NCBI GenBank assembly: GCA_026224875.1
Contig: JAMFRU010000037.1
Location: 1 to 64,000, forward strand
Direction: 5' to 3'
DNA: 64,000 nt
Source: Acidocella sp.
GTDB lineage: Bacteria; Pseudomonadota; Alphaproteobacteria; Acetobacterales; Acetobacteraceae
Notes under the pieces: model-generated
Database searches by the model: none
Told to the model about the DNA's origin: nothing
The model's input: only the letters and a program-made list of their open reading frames with translations
Part shown: positions 7,838-17,081 of the stretch, piece by piece
How positions within the stretch are numbered: the first letter of the stretch is position 1
Layout: every line of letters starts with the position of its first letter
Program-made: the position numbers and the translations under genes

Positions 7838-8363
7838 GATTGCTGTATTGGCCGGCGGGTGTTTTTGGTGCCTCGAGGCGGCTTATGATGAGTTGGCGGG
7901 CGTGAGCGCGGTTAAATCTGGCTATGCGGGGGGGGAGACTGCCAACCCTACGTATAAAGCTGTGTGCTCTGGCACGACTGGCCATGCCGAGGTGGTGCGG
8001 GTGGAGTTCGACCCTGCCGTGATCAGTTTTGCCGATTTGCTGCGCGTGTTCTTTACCATCCACGACCCGACGACACTGAACCGCCAGGGCGGCGATGTGG
8101 GGACACAATACCGCTCCGCGATTTTCTACATCTCGCCGGAGCAGAAAGCGGCGGCCGAAGCGGCGATTGTGGAGTTTGAGCCGCATTGGGGGAAAATCGT
8201 TACCCAGGTGGTGCCACTCACGATCTTTTATCCGGCCGAGGCGGAGCATGAGGATTATTTTGTGAACAACCCGTGGTCGGGGTATTGCCAGGCGGTGATC
8301 GTGCCGAAGATTACGAAGCTGCGGAAGGCGTTTAGGGAGCGGCTGAAGGCACCGGCCGCCTGA
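7830..8363 (+). CDS. msrA: Peptide-methionine (S)-S-oxide reductase MsrA
   Basis: 177 residues from the ATG at 7830, preceded by GGGAGG. The catalytic motif GGCFWCLEAAYDE (Cys11) sits at the N-terminus and a resolving Cys is in WSGYCQAV near the C-terminus. The reductase repairs methionine-S-sulfoxide using thioredoxin. It overlaps the EVE gene, and a further upstream in-frame start inside that gene is rejected in favour of the one with the ribosome binding site. Confidence 0.95.
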   Translation: MSEIAVLAGGCFWCLEAAYDELAGVSAVKSGYAGGETANPTYKAVCSGTTGHAEVVRVEFDPAVISFADLLRVFFTIHDPTTLNRQGGDVGTQYRSAIFYISPEQKAAAEAAIVEFEPHWGKIVTQVVPLTIFYPAEAEHEDYFVNNPWSGYCQAVIVPKITKLRKAFRERLKAPAA

Positions 8364-8399
8364 GGCACCAAATGTCAAAAGACACCCGGCACATATTTT

Positions 8400-10535
8400 A
8401 TGTCTGACAAGATCACCGTGCGGGCGGCGTTGGAAGCAGGGCTGCGGCACCATCAGGATGGGCAGCTCGAAGCGGCGAAGCGCTGCTACCAGCAGGCGCT
8501 GGCCATGGATGCGGCCCAGGCCGACGCGCTGCATCTGCTCGGCGTGATCGCGCTGCAAAGCGGGGAGCACGAAACGGCCCTGGAAATGATTTCCGCGGCC
8601 ATCGCGATCAGCCCGGCATTCGCCACCTATCACTGCAACCTCGGCAATGCGCTGCAGGCCCTGGAGCGGTTCGAGGATTGCGCCGCCGCCTATGCGCAAG
8701 CCATCCAATTACAGCCCGATTATGCCGAGGCGCATTATAACCACGGCATCGCCTTGATGGATCTGTCCCGCGTCGAGGAGGCACTCGTGGCCTATGAGGA
8801 GGCCATCGCCCTGCGGCCGGATAATGCCGATGCCGTGTCGCATCGTGGCCGGGCGCTGCTGCGGCTGGGCCGGGTGGAGGAGGGGGTTGCGGCACTGGAA
8901 GCGGCCATCCGCCTGCGGCCGGATTACGCCGCGGGGTATTTCCGGCTGGGCGACGGCCTGCTGCAGCTCGGCCGTTTTGAGGCCGCCATCAGCGCCTATG
9001 ACAGCACCCTGCGTCTGCAGCCCGGTCATGCCGATGCCATCGCCAATCGCGGCAGCGCCTTTATGAGCCTGGGCCGGGCCGAGACCGCGCTTGCCGCCTA
9101 TGATGCGGCGCTGCGGATAAATCCTGAGCAGGCCACGGCACATTACAACCGCGGCACCGCCCTGCAGGCCCTGCGGCGCTACGATGCCGCCATCGCCGCC
9201 TATGAGACCGCGATAGAACTCAAGCCCGATTACACCAAGCCGCATTCCAACCTGATGATGTGCCTGCACTACCAGCAGGGCAATGACGCGGCACGCATCC
9301 TGCGGGCGGCACGGCGTTTCGCCGCGCATATCGCACCGCGCCCGCGCGCCTCTTTCGCCAACCCAACCTCCCCCGGACGGCGCCTGCGCATCGGCTATGT
9401 CTCTGGTGATTTCTATCGCCACACCGTCACGGATTTTCTGCTCCCCGTGCTCGCCAATCATGATGCCGAATGCGTGGAAATATTCTGCTATAGCAACAGT
9501 CCGGTTGTGGATGATGTGACGGACAGGCTGCGCGCTACGGTACATCACTGGCGCGAGATCACTGGCCTTGCGGATGATGCCGTGGGGGTAAAAATCATCG
9601 AGGACGGCATCGACATATTGGTCGATCTATCGGGCCACACCAATGGCAACCGCCTGGCCTTGTTCGCCGGGCGCGCCGCACCGGTGCAGGCCACGTGGCT
9701 TGGTTTTTGGGGCACGACCGGCCTGCCGGCCATGGATTATATTATTTCTGACGCCGATACGATTCCGCTAGGCCAGGAGGCGCATTATAGCGAGCGCGTA
9801 CGCCATCTGCCACGCCGTTTCTGCTACGAGCCGCCGGATTACGCGCCGGTACCGGTAGCACCGCCGTCGCTTACCGGTACGGGCACTGTCTTCGGCAGTT
9901 TCAACAATCTGGCGAAAGTCACGCCCGAGGTTATCCGCCTTTGGGCGCAGGTGCTGCAGGCCGTGCATGGCGCGCGCCTGCTGCTCAAATGGAAGACGCT
10001 GGACAATGCCCAGACGCGCCAGGAGATCACCGCGGCTTTCGCGGCGCGTGGGATCGCGCCCGAGCGGCTGATCCTGCGCGGTGCATCGGCGCATGAACTC
10101 ATGCTGGCGGAATATGGCGATATCGATATCGCGCTCGACCCGTTTCCGTTCTCCGGGGGTGTTACGAGTTGCGAGGCCTTGTGGATGGGCCTGCCGGTGG
10201 TGACCATGCCCGGCGCCGGTGCCGCGTCCCGCCAGACGCTGGGTTTTCTGCGCAGCATCGGCCGCATGGAATGGGTGGCGCGCGCGCCGGGGGATTACAT
10301 CCACGCCGCCGCCGCTCTGGCCGAGGACAAAGGGCGGCTGGCGGAGCACCGGGCCGCGCAGCGCCGGCGCATGGCGGCATCGGCTTTGTGCGACGGCAAG
10401 ATGTTTACCCGCCAGTTGGAGAATGCCTATCGCGGCATGTGGCGGGAATGGTGCGATGAGGCCGCCCCCGCTGGATCGGTTGAGGATGGTTTTACGCCGC
10501 CGCAAGGGTTGTTTCGCCGCCTGCTGCGCAAGTGA
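8400..10535 (+). CDS. TPR / O-GlcNAc-transferase-like glycosyltransferase (GT41, SPINDLY type)
   Basis: 711 residues. Residues 1 to about 290 are consecutive 34-residue TPR units (for example ALHLLGVIALQSGEHETALE, NLGNALQALERFEDCAAAYA). From about 325 the GT41 catalytic region follows: RLRIGYVSGDFYRHTV, VDLSGHTNGNRL, LGFWGTTGLPAMDYIISD, FNNLAKVTPEVI and the nucleotide-sugar site DPFPFSGGVTSCEALWMGLPVV. Bacterial members glycosylate proteins such as flagellins or adhesins on Ser/Thr with GlcNAc or fucose-type donors. No likely acceptor gene lies next to it. It stands 36 bases behind msrA, possibly under its own promoter. Confidence 0.92.
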   Translation: MSDKITVRAALEAGLRHHQDGQLEAAKRCYQQALAMDAAQADALHLLGVIALQSGEHETALEMISAAIAISPAFATYHCNLGNALQALERFEDCAAAYAQAIQLQPDYAEAHYNHGIALMDLSRVEEALVAYEEAIALRPDNADAVSHRGRALLRLGRVEEGVAALEAAIRLRPDYAAGYFRLGDGLLQLGRFEAAISAYDSTLRLQPGHADAIANRGSAFMSLGRAETALAAYDAALRINPEQATAHYNRGTALQALRRYDAAIAAYETAIELKPDYTKPHSNLMMCLHYQQGNDAARILRAARRFAAHIAPRPRASFANPTSPGRRLRIGYVSGDFYRHTVTDFLLPVLANHDAECVEIFCYSNSPVVDDVTDRLRATVHHWREITGLADDAVGVKIIEDGIDILVDLSGHTNGNRLALFAGRAAPVQATWLGFWGTTGLPAMDYIISDADTIPLGQEAHYSERVRHLPRRFCYEPPDYAPVPVAPPSLTGTGTVFGSFNNLAKVTPEVIRLWAQVLQAVHGARLLLKWKTLDNAQTRQEITAAFAARGIAPERLILRGASAHELMLAEYGDIDIALDPFPFSGGVTSCEALWMGLPVVTMPGAGAASRQTLGFLRSIGRMEWVARAPGDYIHAAAALAEDKGRLAEHRAAQRRRMAASALCDGKMFTRQLENAYRGMWREWCDEAAPAGSVEDGFTPPQGLFRRLLRK

Positions 10536-10616
10536 TCCATTCGCCCGGTTTGATCGTAGAAAGGGTTTCTTCATCTAACCGGAGGTGATCCCGGCCATGG
10601 CATTACAGGACGGACG

Positions 10617-11030
10617 ATGACGGCGCCCCGCATATTCTGGCTGGTTGCGAGCTGGCTGGTGGCGGGCCTGTTGATGGCGCCTTTGATGGCGGGGGCGGCT
10701 TCAACCGGTGCGTTGGGGATGCAACAGCTGAGCGGCAACTGGGCGCGCGATGATGGCGGAACGCGCATCGATATTGCGCCGTGCGGCGCGGATTATTGCG
10801 CTGTGAATACCTGGGTGAAAAACCCCAATGGCAAGGAGCATGTGGGGGACAGGCTTATCCTCACCCTGCAACCCGCCGCGGATGCGGTGCTGAAATTCCA
10901 GGCCTATGATGTGCGGCGCAAGCTGCATTTCTCCATGACGATCACGCTGCAAGCAGCCAGCATGCATACAAGCGGTTGCGTTCTGCTCGGTGTTGTTTGC
11001 AAAAACGCGAGCTGGACGCGCATTAATTAG
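10617..11030 (+). CDS. DUF2147-like secreted protein
   Basis: 137 residues with a signal peptide ending near MAGAAS (residue 29). The mature part has the DUF2147 layout: GNWARDDGGTRIDIAPCGADYC, then a C-terminal GCVLLGVVCKNASWTR with paired Cys. Homologues are periplasmic, about 120-150 residues, lipocalin-like beta barrels of unclear function. The 3' end overlaps the convergent phosphotransferase gene by eight bases. Confidence 0.75.
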   Translation: MTAPRIFWLVASWLVAGLLMAPLMAGAASTGALGMQQLSGNWARDDGGTRIDIAPCGADYCAVNTWVKNPNGKEHVGDRLILTLQPAADAVLKFQAYDVRRKLHFSMTITLQAASMHTSGCVLLGVVCKNASWTRIN

Positions 11031-12324
11031 CCAGCACTAGTGTCAGCACCGCGCCAAAATCCTGTGTCTCCCAGCGGTTTAGAAACATCGTCAGCATGTG
11101 CAACATCACGCGCGCGTTCTCGTTGGCGAGGAAGCGTGGATCGTCCGGCCCGGTGATTTCGGTGAGGCCGGGAAATTCCAACTGCACGATTGGCGGCACG
11201 TCCATCATATAGGCCAGCCCCATCGTCGCGGTGACGAGATCGACATGGGTTTTCAGCACCGCTACATCGATTGCCGGGCCGCCGCAGCGCTGATATTCCG
11301 CCGCGAACAACGCCAGCAGATTATCCACATGCGCTGCCCAGAATGCGGGCTCCGCGCCGCTTAACCCGCCGTACAAAGTGCGGGCTATGCTCATTTGCCC
11401 GACACGCCCCCAATCCAGCAGGCCGCATTCGCGCGTGCCGTTTTTGCTCCGCCAGAACCAGCCGTTATCGATATTCGCGTTCCAATGGCACAGGGCGATA
11501 AAATCCGGCTCGCTTTGCAAAAATGCCTGGATTTCAGACTCGTGTTCGGAAAACCGTACCACCTCATCCCGCAACCGCGCTATAAACTCTGGAGCCTGGA
11601 TATTGGCGGGCAGCATCTGTGGGAAATTTTCGGCGAATACCGCATAGCGCGCCACGCGGTTCTGTAATTGCTGCGCGGTGTAGGGGATGCGGTCGCGCGT
11701 GGCCGTATCTGCTGCATCGAACGGGAACAGCGCATCTGTGCGCGCCGGCATGCGCCCGGCTTTATGCGTGCCGGCCAGCCGTGCCAGCGTGGTTACCAGC
11801 GCCTGGTAATGCGCCAGCGGGTCCGGCAGTTCCTGGTCGAAGCATTTTGCGTAATGCGGCTCTATGCCATGGCGCCCGTAGGCAATCCGCTCGGTGATCA
11901 GAAGCCCCGTGCCGGATTCAGCATGGTAATCGGCGAACACGCATAACGGTACCACGATGGGAAAGCCAGGCTCGCGGGACAGCAGCGCGAATCGCACTTC
12001 GGCATCGAGCATATAGCGCGATCGGTCGCGGTGCGGGTTGGTAAAATCCCGTGAAAATTTCACAAACAAATCGCATGGTAACCCTGCCTGTGGGTAGGCG
12101 TAGGTGATGGATAAAATCAGCTTGCACCCGGTGCCGCCCACGGTGAGTTCATCAAACCGCGTAATCCCGGTCACCGCATTATCCGCCGCCAGCGCCCCGC
12201 TCGCGCGGAACGCTTCTGTCAGAAAATCCTCAGCCCGTGCCTGTAATGCTGCGATATGCCCCGGAATTTGCAATCCCGTAACGTCGCCTGCCACCCAATC
12301 GATCATCTCCATGGCTTTTTCCAT
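11023..12324 (-). CDS. Aminoglycoside phosphotransferase-fold (kinase-like) protein
   Basis: 433 residues with an APH/choline-kinase-like fold: an N-lobe with CDLFVKFSRDF (candidate Lys), a catalytic loop LCHWNANIDNGWF and a metal motif LLDWGRVGQM. The Asp of the usual HxDxxxxN loop is replaced by Asn (HWN), while the distal Asn and the DW Asp remain. It may be a divergent kinase or a pseudo-kinase. Homologues occur in actinobacterial and sphingomonad catabolic regions. It faces away from the binding-protein-like gene at 12407 across 82 bases. The substrate is unknown. Confidence 0.7.
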   Translation of the reverse strand: MEKAMEMIDWVAGDVTGLQIPGHIAALQARAEDFLTEAFRASGALAADNAVTGITRFDELTVGGTGCKLILSITYAYPQAGLPCDLFVKFSRDFTNPHRDRSRYMLDAEVRFALLSREPGFPIVVPLCVFADYHAESGTGLLITERIAYGRHGIEPHYAKCFDQELPDPLAHYQALVTTLARLAGTHKAGRMPARTDALFPFDAADTATRDRIPYTAQQLQNRVARYAVFAENFPQMLPANIQAPEFIARLRDEVVRFSEHESEIQAFLQSEPDFIALCHWNANIDNGWFWRSKNGTRECGLLDWGRVGQMSIARTLYGGLSGAEPAFWAAHVDNLLALFAAEYQRCGGPAIDVAVLKTHVDLVTATMGLAYMMDVPPIVQLEFPGLTEITGPDDPRFLANENARVMLHMLTMFLNRWETQDFGAVLTLVLAN

Positions 12325-12406
12325 AGGCAGTAAAACCGCCCCCAGGCAAGCGCTTGGCTAACCGGGCGCGGCGCGCTAGCCTTGTTGCAAAACAGGCAGG
12401 AAACGC

Positions 12407-13450
12407 ATGACAGCCCCATTGCGCATTGGCATCCTCAACGACATGGCGTCTGGGTCGCCAGGTCCCGTCAACATCGAGCCATGGCTGCGTTACGCGGCCG
12501 AAGAACTCATCGGCAACGGGCGGCTCGACCGTGATGTGGAGTTTATCCATGGCTGGGGCCTCGGCCTGCCCACCGGCACGGCCGCCGCGGTGGAACACGC
12601 CTTTGCCGCGCTGGCTGAGCAGGATGTGCTGCTCATCGTGGGCCCCGCCATCGGCGACAACGCGCTCGTCGCCACGCCCTGCGCGGAGAAACACCGCATC
12701 CCCACCATTAACTGGGCAGGGACGGAGCGGGCGCGGAGCAATTATATGTTCCATCTGCAGGTCGGCTCGCATGAGGATGAATCCATCGTCCTTGCCCAGC
12801 ACATGTACGCGCTCGGCGCGCAGCGCGTGGGTATTATTTACGACCGTTCGCCCATCGGCCGCCGCCATCTGCAGTTTTTTCAGATGGAAGCCGAGATCCT
12901 GGGCCTGAACATCTGTGCTACCGCCTCCATCGCCCCGCTCGCCGAAACAGGCACGGCGGAAGCCGGGCAGATTCTGGATGCGCGGCCCGACGCTTTCATC
13001 TATTTGGGCCTCGGTATTGCCGCCCCCGCCGTGGCACTTGGCCTTGGCAGCTGGTCTGGCCCGCGCGCCATGAACACCGCCGGCATACGCGGCTATTCAC
13101 CGGATTTTGCCAAGCGCATCGAGGGTTGGACCTATGTGGATATGCATGCCGATGACAACAAAACACTGAGCGCCTTGCGCCAAAAACGCGGCATCCCGGC
13201 GCATGGCGCGCTCAACGCCGCCAAAGGCTACGACCTCGGCCGGCTGATGGCGGAGGGCCTGGCCCGCGCGCCGGAACGCACACGCGAAGGGGTGAGGGAA
13301 GGGCTGGAACAAATTAAATTTATACCCGCCGCCGAAGGCCACGAAGGCACGCTTCTAGGCTTCGGCAACCAAGACCGCGGCGCACTGCACGGTCGCTATT
13401 TAGTGCTGCGCCAATGGCGCGACGGCATATCCGTAGAGCACAAAAATTAA
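12407..13450 (+). CDS. Type-1 periplasmic-binding-protein-like protein lacking a signal peptide
   Basis: 347 residues in the Peripla_BP_6/receptor ligand-binding fold: start LRIGILNDMASG, then LLIVGPAIGDNALVATPCAEKHRIPTIN and VGIIYDRSPIGRRHL. The ABC branched-chain amino-acid/amide binding family is the nearest fit. No signal peptide or lipobox is present and the fold begins at residue 5, so it probably works in the cytosol as a sensor or an amidase-regulator-like (AmiC) protein. No permease or ATPase genes accompany it. GCAGGAAACGC precedes the ATG. Confidence 0.75.
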   Translation: MTAPLRIGILNDMASGSPGPVNIEPWLRYAAEELIGNGRLDRDVEFIHGWGLGLPTGTAAAVEHAFAALAEQDVLLIVGPAIGDNALVATPCAEKHRIPTINWAGTERARSNYMFHLQVGSHEDESIVLAQHMYALGAQRVGIIYDRSPIGRRHLQFFQMEAEILGLNICATASIAPLAETGTAEAGQILDARPDAFIYLGLGIAAPAVALGLGSWSGPRAMNTAGIRGYSPDFAKRIEGWTYVDMHADDNKTLSALRQKRGIPAHGALNAAKGYDLGRLMAEGLARAPERTREGVREGLEQIKFIPAAEGHEGTLLGFGNQDRGALHGRYLVLRQWRDGISVEHKN

Positions 13451-13530
13451 GGCCCGCAACAGAAGCCGCGAGCCTTAAATTCCAAAAGTTTTTGGCGCCG
13501 TTTTTTTCAAAAAGCGGCTGCTTTTTTCTT
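13447..13530. repeat. Hairpin repeat between convergent genes (family member 1)
   Basis: Three small inverted repeats in a row: TTAAGGC with GCCTTAA (13447-13453 and 13472-13478), CCAAAA with TTTTGG, and AAAAAGC with GCTTTTT. It separates the convergent binding-protein and dioxygenase genes and can act as a bidirectional terminator. The Gly-Cys-Thr-like GCTGCTTTTTT and CCAAAAGTTTTTGG blocks recur at 36439, 42255 and 57386. Confidence 0.6.
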
Positions 13531-14476
13531 ACGCCATAGCATCCGCCGGAGCACCCGCTGTTTTAGGCTCGGTTTCCCAGCGCCCCAGGCCGTAATCGCC
13601 CGCGATAGTGGTGCGGTGCATGATGCGGTCGTATTTCGGGTCGCAGCCGGTTGCCATATGCAGCATGCGCCAGTTGTCCCAGATGACCATCTCGCCTGGT
13701 TCCCACTGGTGGTAGAATGGTGTGATGGCGGCTTCCACCGCATCCCATACTTCGGCGAATGCCTTGTAGCCTTCCTCGTGGCTCAGCCCGAGAACATCGC
13801 GCTGGCCGTAGGGGGAGACATGCGCCACCTTCTCGCCGGTTTTGCGGGTCCACACGGCGGGGTGCAAGGCGCGCGGGAATAATTTGGCGGCCTCGGCCAG
13901 AGCGGCGCCCTTGCCGATGATTTCCTTAAAATTCTTTGGCAGGCCGTAGGGCTGGCGCGAATAGTCCAGGTCCAGCGTGTAGATGATTGTCATATCATCC
14001 ATCTTCTTCTGGATATGCGCGGGCAGGCTGTTGTACAGTTGAATGCCGTCGGCAAAGCCGGTCAGCCCGCCCTCGGGGGCACGCACTTCGGCGCGCAGCA
14101 CGCCGGCGCGGTTCAACTCGTTATTGTAGCTATGGTCGAAATGCCACGGCTGCCAGGTGAGCAGCTCCTTGCCGTCGATTTCCACCCGGCCGGCCTTGGG
14201 GTCGGTGCGGATGGCGATGACGCCGGGGTGTTCGCCTTTGACGCGCTCCACCATTTTCACCGGATGGTCTTTCAGCGGGCCGAACACCTCGCTGATATTG
14301 ACCTGAAATTGCGAGGTCTGTTCGACATTCTCGAACACGATCATGCCGCGGTCCTCGAACACCTCGTTGAGCTGCTTGCGCACGGCCGGATCGTGGATGT
14401 TCTCGGGTGTCAGCCCCGACACGCGCGCGCCGAAGGGAAGATCGTCCCGCAGCGGTTTCACAGTGATAGCACTCAT
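13529..14476 (-). CDS. TauD/TfdA-family Fe(II)/2-oxoglutarate dioxygenase
   Basis: 315 residues. The facial triad is readable: His112 and Asp114 in WHFDHSYNN, His273 in WRMLHMATG, and the 2-oxoglutarate-binding Arg288 in IMHRTTIAGD. Family members hydroxylate substrates such as taurine, alkyl sulfates, aryloxyacetates or carboxylic acids with release of CO2 and succinate. No sulfonate or alkylsulfate transporter is nearby, so taurine is not favoured. A GGAGTAGAAAG sequence precedes the ATG. Confidence 0.9.
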   Translation of the reverse strand: MSAITVKPLRDDLPFGARVSGLTPENIHDPAVRKQLNEVFEDRGMIVFENVEQTSQFQVNISEVFGPLKDHPVKMVERVKGEHPGVIAIRTDPKAGRVEIDGKELLTWQPWHFDHSYNNELNRAGVLRAEVRAPEGGLTGFADGIQLYNSLPAHIQKKMDDMTIIYTLDLDYSRQPYGLPKNFKEIIGKGAALAEAAKLFPRALHPAVWTRKTGEKVAHVSPYGQRDVLGLSHEEGYKAFAEVWDAVEAAITPFYHQWEPGEMVIWDNWRMLHMATGCDPKYDRIMHRTTIAGDYGLGRWETEPKTAGAPADAMA

Positions 14477-14734
14477 CTTTCTACTCCTGCCCTGGTCTGT
14501 TTCGTGTTACTTGGTGACACATAAACCTCGTGAGTAACATAATAAACCTGCCAGCGCCGCATGCAAGCGATTTTGCTTTGCCCAGCGAACAGGTCACCCG
14601 GGCGTTTGACTCTTTGCTGTGGCGCACAAAAACAAAGTGTCTTTACCGAATCAATCAAATCCGGGTAACGGTATTGTGAACGATAATAGGCACGGCACGG
14701 TCCGGCAGAAAGCCAAATCAATTGGGGGGATTTC

Positions 14735-16915
14735 ATGAGCACCTACACGCTGAGTTCCACTGCGCCGGCCGCGATCACCCTTACCGCCACCGGGGCCTAT
14801 GCATCCCCTTTCACCATTACCTCCACCGGCTCCATCAACGCCCCCAGCGCCCCTGAGAGCTATGGCGCGCTGACCGGCGTTGTGCTCGCCACGGTCACCA
14901 ATGCCGGCCATGTCACCTCCAATAATTACGGCATCTATCTGCGTGATGGCGGGCTCCTCACCAATACGGGGTCGATCTACGGTGGCACCAATGGCGTGAA
15001 GGGTGAGCATATCACCGCCATCCTCGGGATCGACAACTTCCAGTACAATGCCAACACCACCACTCTGGTGAACAGCGGCTCTATCGGTGCCACTGGCTAT
15101 GCCGTGCAGTTTGCATACGGCGGCAATGTCGCCAATAACAATGGCACGATCTCCGGCGGCACCTCTGGCACCGGCATCGATATCCGTGATCTGCCTGGCA
15201 CCGTTACCAATACCGGCACTATATTCGGCGCTGTCGATATAGAGCTGACCAATGGCGGCTATGTCTCCAATTCCAGCAGCGGCGTATTGCTGACGAATAA
15301 CCCGAACTTCGGCGACGGCATCGAGCTGGGCAGCGGCGATGCCACGGTCGTCAATGCCGGGAATATCAGCGCGGGCTATGCCGGCATCTATGACAACGGT
15401 GGCGACAGCGTCGATATCCGCAATTCTGGCGTCATCATCGGCGCCAAAGTCACCAGCAATTACGGCTATTCCGCCGGCATCTGGGCCTATGGGGTGACAG
15501 GCGGCGTCACCATCGAGACCAGCGGGCTGATCGAGAGCGCCCAGGGGGCAGGCGGCGAGGCTGTCACCATCACCTCGGCGGCGCTGGACCTGATCATCGA
15601 CAATGGCGCCAGCTTCATCGGCAGCGTCTCCGCCTTTGCGGGTGACACGAACATCATCGAGCTGACCTCCGGCGCCAGCGCCGGCAGCATCACCGGCATC
15701 GGCAGCCAGTTCACCGGCTTCGAGACCATCAACATCGATGCCGGCGCGAGCTGGACCCTGGGTGGCGACAGTTCCGGGCTTCTTAACGGCATCCAGATCG
15801 ATGGCGTCACCAGCCTCGATACCATCGACCTGACCGGCACGCTCGCGACGTCCGGCACCTATGATGCCGGTACCGGCGTGCTGACCCTGTTCGGTGCCGA
15901 TGGCGAGATCGGGGAGCTGCATCTCGCCGTGGCGGATGAAGTGCCCGGCACGACTTTTGCCGTTACCAGCGACGGCAATGGCGGCACGGATATCACCACC
16001 AACGCCATCTGCTATCTGCGCGGCACCCGGCTGGCCACTGCCTTGGGCGAGCGCCTGGTTGAGGACATTGCCATTGGTGATCTGGTGGTGACACGCAATG
16101 GCGGGCTGCAGCCGGTCCGCTGGGTGGGGCGGCAGAGTTTTGCGCGCCGCCAGCATGAGCGGCAGCATGACCACCACCAGTGTGACCGGCGCAATTTGCC
16201 TGTGCGGGTCCGCGCCGGCGCATTGGGCGCGGGCCTGCCAGTGCGTGATCTGCTCGTCTCCCCGGGCCATTCCATGCGGGTGGGCGGTGTGCTCATCCTC
16301 GCCCGCCACCTCGTGAACGGCGTTACTGTGACCCAGGATACGGCGCCGGCGGGGGATATCGACTATTTCCAGTTCGAGCTGGCGGCGCATGACTGCCTCA
16401 TGGCCGAGGGCAGCTGGTCCGAGAGTTTTGCCGACGGCCCAGGCCTGCGCGCGCAATTTGACAACGCCGCTGAATATTTCGCCCAGCATCCAGATTATGT
16501 GGAACCGCCGGAGGTTTCGCTCTGCGCCCCGCGCCCGCTGGAGGGGGAGGTGCTGGAAGCCGCCTTGCGCCCGGTTGTGGCTTTGGCGGGCGTTGGGATA
16601 GCGGCAGGCTCGCTGGAAGGCTGGATCGACGATATCAACAGCGAGAGGGTCGCCGGCTGGGCCATCGATACGGACCATGCCGAACTGCCGGTGGTTCTGG
16701 AAATCTGGGCCGGGGCAAACCTGCTGGGCACCAGTCTGGCCTGCGCCCATCGCGCGGACCTTGAGGACGCGGGCAAGGGCAATGGACAATGCGCCTTCTT
16801 CTTCGCTTTGCCGCCGGGCACGGATGCCAAAAACCTGCGCGTGCGGCGCGCGGGCGATGGCGCCAGCCTCCCCCTGGCCGCAGTTTGCCGGGACCGGCAG
16901 CGAGCGGTTGCCTAA
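14735..16915 (+). CDS. Beta-helix repeat protein with a Hint domain
   Basis: 726 residues. Residues 1 to about 400 are imperfect beta-helix coils (VTNAGHV, LTNTGSIYGG, VNSGSIGATG, VTNTGTIFGA, VVNAGNISAG), as in autotransporter passengers. A Hint_2 (hedgehog/intein) domain follows from Cys426 (ICYLRGTRLATALGE) with PVRWVGRQSF and LLVSPGHSMRVGG. An unusual His/Arg cluster (QHERQHDHHQCDRRN) lies inside it. A C-terminal beta-sandwich module (GWIDDINSERVAGWAIDTD) resembles modules attached to glycosyltransferases. There is no signal peptide, so type I secretion with self-cleavage at the Hint Cys is plausible but inferred. GGGGGGA precedes the ATG. Confidence 0.85.
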   Translation: MSTYTLSSTAPAAITLTATGAYASPFTITSTGSINAPSAPESYGALTGVVLATVTNAGHVTSNNYGIYLRDGGLLTNTGSIYGGTNGVKGEHITAILGIDNFQYNANTTTLVNSGSIGATGYAVQFAYGGNVANNNGTISGGTSGTGIDIRDLPGTVTNTGTIFGAVDIELTNGGYVSNSSSGVLLTNNPNFGDGIELGSGDATVVNAGNISAGYAGIYDNGGDSVDIRNSGVIIGAKVTSNYGYSAGIWAYGVTGGVTIETSGLIESAQGAGGEAVTITSAALDLIIDNGASFIGSVSAFAGDTNIIELTSGASAGSITGIGSQFTGFETINIDAGASWTLGGDSSGLLNGIQIDGVTSLDTIDLTGTLATSGTYDAGTGVLTLFGADGEIGELHLAVADEVPGTTFAVTSDGNGGTDITTNAICYLRGTRLATALGERLVEDIAIGDLVVTRNGGLQPVRWVGRQSFARRQHERQHDHHQCDRRNLPVRVRAGALGAGLPVRDLLVSPGHSMRVGGVLILARHLVNGVTVTQDTAPAGDIDYFQFELAAHDCLMAEGSWSESFADGPGLRAQFDNAAEYFAQHPDYVEPPEVSLCAPRPLEGEVLEAALRPVVALAGVGIAAGSLEGWIDDINSERVAGWAIDTDHAELPVVLEIWAGANLLGTSLACAHRADLEDAGKGNGQCAFFFALPPGTDAKNLRVRRAGDGASLPLAAVCRDRQRAVA

Positions 16916-16948
16916 GCACGCTTAAGCGCGAATTAACTGGTCTGCCTT

Positions 16949-17007
16949 AGGGGTTGCATGCCAAGCCTGAGAGCCATGCTGATGTGGGACCGCTAGGAAG
17001 CCCCGCT
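16949..17007 (+). promoter_or_regulatory. Possible structured leader upstream of the second dioxygenase
   Basis: Two nested pairings are visible: GGGGTT (16950-16955) with AGCCCC (16999-17004), one wobble pair, and an inner perfect GCATG (16956-16960) with CATGC (16975-16979) stacked directly on it. The sequence matches no riboswitch class I can recognise. It may instead be the 3' end of the Hint transcript. Confidence 0.2.
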
Positions 17008-17081
17008 ATGAAGGTCAGCGAGGCGTTGTTCAGCCTTGATTTTTCCCCTCTGCTGTCACACACGATAGCATGACTTTCTCT

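Noticed and set aside
7421..8363. EVE-MsrA pair as a defence system
   Set aside because: No nuclease, helicase or modification enzyme is nearby. Stand-alone EVE genes beside housekeeping genes are common.
14651..16789. 712-codon open frame antisense to the beta-helix Hint gene
   Set aside because: It is the reverse of a GC-rich repeat gene, has Asp/Ala/Gly-biased composition without a domain, and lacks a ribosome binding site. The plus-strand gene has clear motifs.
14735..16915. True intein in the Hint protein
   Set aside because: The Hint region starts with the expected Cys but has no C-terminal His-Asn plus Cys/Ser/Thr splice junction and no host-protein continuation. Autocleavage is possible, splicing is not supported.
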